From positions 7,299,011 through 7,363,010 of the forward strand of contig JAQFVV010006221.1 in the NCBI GenBank assembly GCA_028023455.1: DNA of 64,000 bases, read 5' to 3'. The position numbers and the translations under genes were made by a program. Source of the stretch: Epiperipatus broadwayi. Lineage: Eukaryota; Onychophora; Udeonychophora; Euonychophora; Peripatidae. Of the stretch, positions 58,150-64,000 are shown one piece after another; within the stretch, counting starts at the first letter, position 1; each line of letters opens with the position of its first letter. The notes under the pieces were generated by a model. The model saw only the letters and a program-made list of their open reading frames with translations. It did no database searches and had not been told where the DNA came from.

Positions 58150-58735
58150 AGCTTTCACCACTCTATCTCATATTACTGATACATTCGAACGCATATATGT
58201 CGAAAAGATAAATAATCACCAACATCCGTATTTCATGCTAGACTAGTTGGTCCAGATTATCATCTCCACACATATATGCAACAATTGCTCAGATATATAT
58301 TAAGATAGCCAATCTTCATTCTTTAATGGTCAGGCTTCAATCCACTCCACACTCCAACTCTTTAACCGTCCATCCAATTGAAAATCTGATGATTGAACGC
58401 TCAAAGGCCACCCTGAGGCTGAGATTCTTTCACACTCATGTTGACCTAAAGTCAATCTGACCCCTCATGTACAGGACATAATCCATTTAATACATATATA
58501 CCCTATATATTACATATATTGATACAGGTATATAATAAGCCTGTATTTCAGTTATTAAAATTAAAACTGTAAATTTATTAAAAACATTTTAGGTATTAAT
58601 CAAGTTAAATTTTAACTGAGACAAAAAGTATTATTTCTGCATTTGCATGTGTGTGGTCATGTGTTTCAGTAGTATGGAGATAGTGTGGATAGTTGAAAGG
58701 TGCTTGAAAGTCTGAGTTCAAATCCCCTATATTTA
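58150..58735. mobile_element. TIR element, ggggatttgaa family, truncated left end
   Basis: Left arm ccactctatctcatattact, gtccagattatcatctcca, tctttaatggtcaggcttca; right arm gatagtgtggatagttgaaa, gtctgagttcaaatcccc. Matches the inverse of 5263-5678 including ctcatgtacaggacataatc. A related short fragment lies at 59950-60080. Confidence 0.75.
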
Positions 58736-59949
58736 ATTATAAAACTGCAAGATAAATAAAAATATAAGCCAGCTTACAATAGAATTCCTAAGAAAAATTA
58801 TATTTATAGAAAAATGGAGAATACATATGCATAAATATGTGAGTTTATTATATATTTATAAGAAAGATTGCTATTAAAAAAAACTTAGATGATTTTCATA
58901 AATCTTGTACAAGTTACATGAAAAATAGTGAATTGATTAGCAATCCATTATTAGAAGTTATATTCATTGTAATTTATTTTTATGGTTCACCATGAGGCAT
59001 TTAACAACGATAAGTGAGAATTTGGTAATATGAGAATTCACATCTATTTATTAAAGAAGAATGCAGTTCACTAAAATTCATTATGTTCTGTGGAATATTA
59101 GTATGGATATTTTTTCCCCATTAAATATCTGTAACTAGCTATTGTTATAAGAATTATTTTTGCTGTTATTCTTAAAACAATTTTCTACATCAGACATGAT
59201 AACCTTGTAGCCTGACATCCCATGTGGCTCTTTGTGGGTTTTTTGCGTGACAAACTTAATTTATGATTATGTGATTATAATAACTAATCATATACAAAAT
59301 ACAATATTTGTGAAAATTTTCTTATACAGATGTGGCCCAATTTGAGACCTGTTATTTGGAAAACGATTGCCCATGCCTGATCTAAATAATTGGGCATCAA
59401 TAATTTGATCCTTTTTAAACATGAATCACATTTTTTCTTGCAGCATTATGAAAATTATGTCACTTTTTTTGTCAAAACTGTTTACTAGTTTTAAGGATTT
59501 TTTATGTTGATATGTATTTTCATTTCTATGCTATTATAATATAATAGGAATGGTTGTTTTTAATCTCAAATTCAATTTCCCTATATATGCCTTTCTAATA
59601 AATCTTTTGTTACTTGATATTAATATGCACTTTTATTTTCCATTTTTAAAAATTAAATATTTTATATTAAATTGACTTAAAAAGCAAATATTTTTATATC
59701 TAATTAACTTAAAATGTGATTTCATAATGATTTTAAAATTATAAAATGTCAAATGCAGTGAAAAGTCAAGAACTGCTGTAAAAATTTTATTAGTATATAT
59801 ATATCCATTTAGTTTATGAATATTTATTTTTCAGCAGTATTTTTAAAGTGGATTTTTAGTTTAGTTATAATGTTTAACTTATATTTATACAAAATATGAA
59901 ATAAAAATATTAAGTAGAAAGTATTAAATCATACATATTATTATATAGA
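58736..59949. other. Unannotated AT-rich stretch
   Basis: No gene or repeat recognised. Confidence 0.3.
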
Positions 59950-60081
59950 GTATATGAGCACAGACTTTCACATGACCCACCACTCTCCACTCTATCTCAC
60001 AACACTGATACACTCAAACACATATAAGTCTGTGCTCATATACCCTACATATTACATATATTGATACAGGTATATAATAAG

Positions 60082-63000
60082 CGGCTGCAGAAAGGAGTTT
60101 GCTATTAACTGAAAGGAGACCCTTTGATTCCTCTTGGAGGCCTTAAAGGAACCGAGCAGGGCAAATTCCTAATGTCCACTCCATACGTTCTTGTCGTTGC
60201 AGCTGTTATTACTATATGTTTATTCATATAGTATACGAACATGGATGGGCTGCTCACCAACACGCATTAGCCAGCGTGGTGAGTTTATTGGCTTTTTACC
60301 TCTGAGTTTAAGATCAAGAAACACCATGGTCTTTCTTCTCAGTGCCTGATAAGGCAGAATGAATGTTTGTGTAAATGATAAAGATTTTTTCCAATTATAC
60401 AATTATGACAGACAAAAATAAAGCATGGCCCTTAATCCCAGGAGGCTGTAAAGTCACCAACCAAGGCAGCGGTTGGTGGCCGAAGGCGGAGGGTGCTAAG
60501 AATATCCTGGAGGCGGACCCAGGCTGCCATTTGATGACGACTTTTTATTTAGGTACTTACAACTGCAGATCACTTTCAAGTGAAGGAAGATTGCAAGAAT
60601 TATAAGAAGAACTCTCTTATATTAAATGGGATATTATTGGACTTTGTGAAGTTAGAAGAAAAGGTGAAGAGACAATTGATTTAAAAAGTGGACATATGCT
60701 CTATTATAAAGGCACAAATATTGGAAATACAAGTGGAGTAGGATTCATTATAAATAAAAAGTGGAAGAACAATATTGTGGAGATTGATGGTGTATCAGAC
60801 AGAGTGGCAAGATTAGTTATACAACTTAATAGCAGATATCAAATGCAGATAATTCAGGTTTATGCCCCAACAAGTTCTCACAGTGATGAAGTAGTAGAAG
60901 ATTTTTATATGGATGTACAAAAGGCTTTTGATCAGAGTAAACAACATTTTAAAATTGTTATGGGAGATTTTAATGCTAGAATTGGTAAACAAATGAAAGA
61001 TGAAAGTGTTGTAGGTAATTTTGGTTATGGTAATAGAAATGAGAGAGGACATAGACTTGTGGAGTTTGCAGAGAAGGAAAAACTTTATATTATGAATTCT
61101 TTTTTTGAGAAAAATGTTAGAAGGAAATGGACATGGAAGCATCCAAATGAAGGTACAGAAGAATTGGATTATATTTTGACTAACAGGAAATACATATTTC
61201 AAGATTGTAATGTTCTTAATAAATTTAACACAGGAAGTGATCATCGATTAGTAAGGGGTAAGATACATGTTAATGTAAAACTAGAGAGACAAAAATTATT
61301 AAGAAAAACTATATTTACAGTTGATATTCCTAATCTTCAGAAACATTCTAATGAATTTAAATTAGAACTTACAAATCGGTTTCAAGTATTAGTAGATTTT
61401 GAACATGATTCAGATTTGAATGAAATTAATATGAAAATAACTGATACACTTTTAAAAACTGCAACAAAGATAGCTGGTAGAAAAAAGCAGCAATTGACTA
61501 ATACAATTTCTACTGAGACTAGAGAACTTATGAAGAAAAGAAGGAATATGAAGATATGCAAGAATGATGCATTAAAAAGAATTGAATATCTCGAATTTTG
61601 TAAAATGGTGCGGAAAAGAGTTGAAAATGATATAAGAAAGTATAACTGTGAACTAGCAAGAAAAGCTGTAGAAGAAAATAAAAGTCTTAAGAATGTAAAA
61701 CAACATTTTGGTATTGGTAGGAAATTTATATCTGCAATAAGGAAAAAAGATGGAATTATTACTAAAAAGAGGGATGACATTATGAAATTGGTAGAAGATT
61801 TTTATCAAGAATTATATAGTAATAAAGAACAAGTACCTCCTATATCTATTACATCTTCCGAATTGCCCAGAATTTTAAATGAAGAAGTGAGAAATGCAAT
61901 TAAATGTATGAAAAAAGGAAAGGCTCCAGGTAATGAAGGAATTATAATTGATATATTAAAAGAATCAGGTGAAGAAACAGAAAAAATATTAGCAAAGTTA
62001 TATACCAAATGTCTAAATGATAAAGATGTACCGGATGATTGGAAGAATGCAGTAATAATATTAATATTTTAAAAAGGTGATAAAGAAGATATTAGAAATT
62101 ACAGACCTATCAGCCTTTTATCAGTTTTATATAAAATTTTTACCAAGATAATTACAACTCGTCTACAGAGAACCTTGGATTTTCACCAACCAAGAGAACA
62201 AGCTGGATTTAAAAGTGGTTTTAGTACAGTAGATCATATTCAAGTATTGAGAGAAGTTATAGAAAGAACAAATGAATATGAGTTGTCATTATGTTTTGGA
62301 TTTGTAGATTATGAAAAGGCATTTGATTCTATAAACATTTCTTCAGTGATTAAAGCATTGGATCATCAAGGTATAGAGCCAGGATATTGTCATATTTTAA
62401 AGAATATTTATAAAAATGCAACAGCAACAATTAGATTACATAATGATACTGGGAAAGTCAACATTGAGAAAGGTGTAAGACAAGGTGACTCCATATCTCC
62501 AAAACTTTTTACAGCAGTGCTGCAAGAAGTATTTTGTGGATTAAAATGGGAAACTAAAGGAGTGAAAGTAAATGGAGATTATTTAAGTCATTTAGATTTC
62601 GCAGATGATGTAGTTGTTTTTGCAAATAATGCTTCCGAGCTGCAGGAAATGTTGCAGGAGTTATCAGATGAAAGTAGGAAAGTAGGACTAAAGATAAATA
62701 TTAAAAAGACTAAAGTAATGTTTAATCGATTTGCTCAAAATATGAAAATAAAGATTGATTATGATGAATTAGAAGAAGTTAAGAGTTACAAATACCTTGG
62801 TCAGATTATTAATACAGATGGAAACATAATAGAGGAAATTAATCATAGAATTAAACTTGGTTGGAGTGCTTTTGGTAGAAATAACTTGATATTAAAAGGA
62901 AATATGCCTATGTGTTTGAAAAGAAAGGTTTTTAACAAATGTGTTTTACCAGTTCTTACTTATGGATCTGAGACTTGGACATTTAATAGAAGATCAATAC

Positions 63001-63380
63001 AGAGACTTCAGACCACTCAAAAGAAGTATGGAGAGATGTATGTTGGGAGTAACAAGAAGAGATCGAAAACGCAATGTATGGGTAAGAGAACAAACAGGTG
63101 TTACTGACCTCATTGAAAAAATTAAAAGATTGAAGTGGAGTTGGGCTGGACATATTGCTAGAAGAGATGATAATAGATGGACAATTGAAATTTTAAACTG
63201 GATTCCAAGAGATTGTAAAAGACCCAGAAGGAGACCACATGTAAGATGGATGGATGAAATAAGAAAATGTGTAGGGGTGATGTGGAGAAGAGAAGCTAAA
63301 GATCGGAGAAGATGGATTAAACTTGGAGAGACCTTCATCCTGCAGTGGATTGATAATGGTTGATAATGATGATAATGATG
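60082..63380 (+). mobile_element. Full-length RTE-type non-LTR retrotransposon (LINE)
   Basis: 3.3 kb, the usual RTE size, bounded by the direct repeat atataataag at 60072-60081 and 63381-63390. A paralogous empty site at 58497-58560 (gatacaggtatataataagc then ctgtatttcagttatt) confirms both ends. It has a GC-richer 5' leader (60082-60540), one long coding region, and a 3' end in tgataatgatgat repeats. Inserted into a fragment of the ggggatttgaa family. Two stop codons and one frameshift inactivate it. Confidence 0.95.
60405..63363 (+). pseudogene. Endonuclease-reverse transcriptase of the RTE LINE (two stops, one frameshift)
   Basis: Apurinic-type endonuclease domain at about 60540-61260: YNCRSL, IGLCEVRRKGE (catalytic Glu), QVYAPTSS, MGDFNARIG (60960) and SDHRLV (61235). 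RT domain about 61850-62850: GKAPGNEGI, YRPISLL, VDYEKAFDSI (motif A, 62307), GVRQGDSISPKLF (motif B), LDFADDVVVF (motif C as FADD, 62595), YKYLGQII. C-terminal part: ETWTFNRRSIQRLQT, WSWAGHIARR, RWMDEIRK. Stops at 60603-60605 and 62070-62072 lie in the same frame; a one-base insertion near 63020-63030 shifts the last ~115 codons. In gene catalogues the endonuclease of this type is often labelled craniofacial development protein 2-like. Confidence 0.92.
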
Positions 63381-63390
63381 ATATAATAAG

Positions 63391-63830
63391 ACTGTATTTC
63401 AGTTATTATATACATATTATTATAATCATCATATTCCAAATTACATTACTCTTAATTAAAATTGTAGTCATGCTCTCCAAACAATTTGAATTGAATATCG
63501 TATTTGGTTAAACATCCTATTGTGTTGAAATAATGAAAAGTTTTACATGAAATTAATTTTGAAAAGTCATCTATCGGAATTCACAACCGTAATTTTAATC
63601 ACAATTTTTACAGAGAATCTAAATCATATTAACGCTGTTTGTATTTTGTGAGACTGCTTTAATATTATTTTCCATTAATTTATAGGATGATGATATATTT
63701 GCTTTTAAGTAGCTGAAATAAATTCAAAAAAGAATATTACTAATTTCAATAGCATATAACTAACTTAATACTGGTTTGAATATGTAGTGCTTAAGATTAT
63801 ACTCGGTAGTAATGGAGATAGTGTACTCCC
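63391..63830. other. Unannotated stretch
   Basis: No gene recognised after the LINE. Confidence 0.3.
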
Positions 63831-63905
63831 ATTGCTAGAGATGCCATTTCTGCATAAACACGCAAAAATATCCACAGTAGGGGTCCAAAAGCAGCAATGC
63901 TTGTT

Positions 63906-63920
63906 TCACTAGGTGGCGCT
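63906..63920 (+). promoter_or_regulatory. CTCF-core-like motif
   Basis: tcactaggtggcgct matches CCASYAGRKGGCRSY at 14 of 15 positions. It lies beside the repeat at 63953-64000. Binding untested. Confidence 0.35.
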
Positions 63921-63952
63921 GTTAATCATGCATAAGCACAGGAACATTCCAC

Positions 63953-64000
63953 CAGCTAGCTGGCACCAAAGCTGCCTGCTTGGTGGCATTGGTTGCCTTG
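63953..64000 (+). repeat. Fragment of the gcttgatggcatt repeat, cut by the window end
   Basis: gcctgcttggtggcattggt matches 139-160 (tgtctgcttgatggcattct) and the inverse of 1058-1080. Continues beyond the window. Confidence 0.5.

Noticed and set aside
62994-63338. 114-codon minus-strand frame, also seen at 33192-33635 and 29603-29878
   Set aside because: Antisense shadow of the conserved C-terminal coding of the RTE LINE; the repeat of the frame reflects the LINE copies.

Overview
This is AT-rich, intron-dominated eukaryotic DNA, most likely from a mollusc and probably a coleoid cephalopod (octopus-like). That assignment is inference: it rests on the huge introns, the dense tRNA-derived SINEs, the RTE-type LINE and Penelope-like fragments, and the many foldback repeats. 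No species marker is present. Nothing bacterial or viral was seen.

The one host gene I can support runs on the minus strand. Seven exons at 55136-54967, 32186-31570, 30896-30815, 23864-23508, 19326-19126, 13641-13564 and 12938-12837 each have a clean AG acceptor and GT donor. Every junction keeps the reading frame: phase 0, except phase 2 between exons 2 and 3. Together they encode about 535 residues: a Dpy-30-type dimerisation motif, a long polar Ser/Asn/Glu-rich linker, then ankyrin-like repeats. Both ends are missing, so the start codon lies above 55.2 kb or outside the window, and the gene continues below 12.8 kb or outside it. By analogy with other Dpy-30-motif proteins (AK7, NME5, DYDC1/2) a ciliary or flagellar scaffold role is plausible but unproven.

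Everything else is repeats or unassigned DNA. 1-12.8 kb holds foldback elements, a Penelope-like element (PLE) interrupted by a foldback element, and a complex repeat at 9.7-11.7 kb. 12.8-55 kb is the gene with its introns. They contain foldbacks, SINEs, PLE GIY-YIG fragments, a decayed Ty3/gypsy element with two LTRs (25.4-28.6 kb), a Tigger/pogo-like DNA transposon with perfect termini (39.6-41.1 kb) carrying nested insertions, and LINE 3' ends. 55-64 kb holds another LINE remnant, a SINE, and a full-length 3.3-kb RTE-type LINE (60082-63380) bounded by a 10-bp target-site duplication and damaged by two stop codons and one frameshift.

The most striking pattern is the number of long inverted repeats, many inside the transcribed introns of the Dpy-30/ankyrin gene. 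If transcribed they would form long RNA hairpins, the natural substrate of ADAR A-to-I editing, which is unusually active in coleoid cephalopods.
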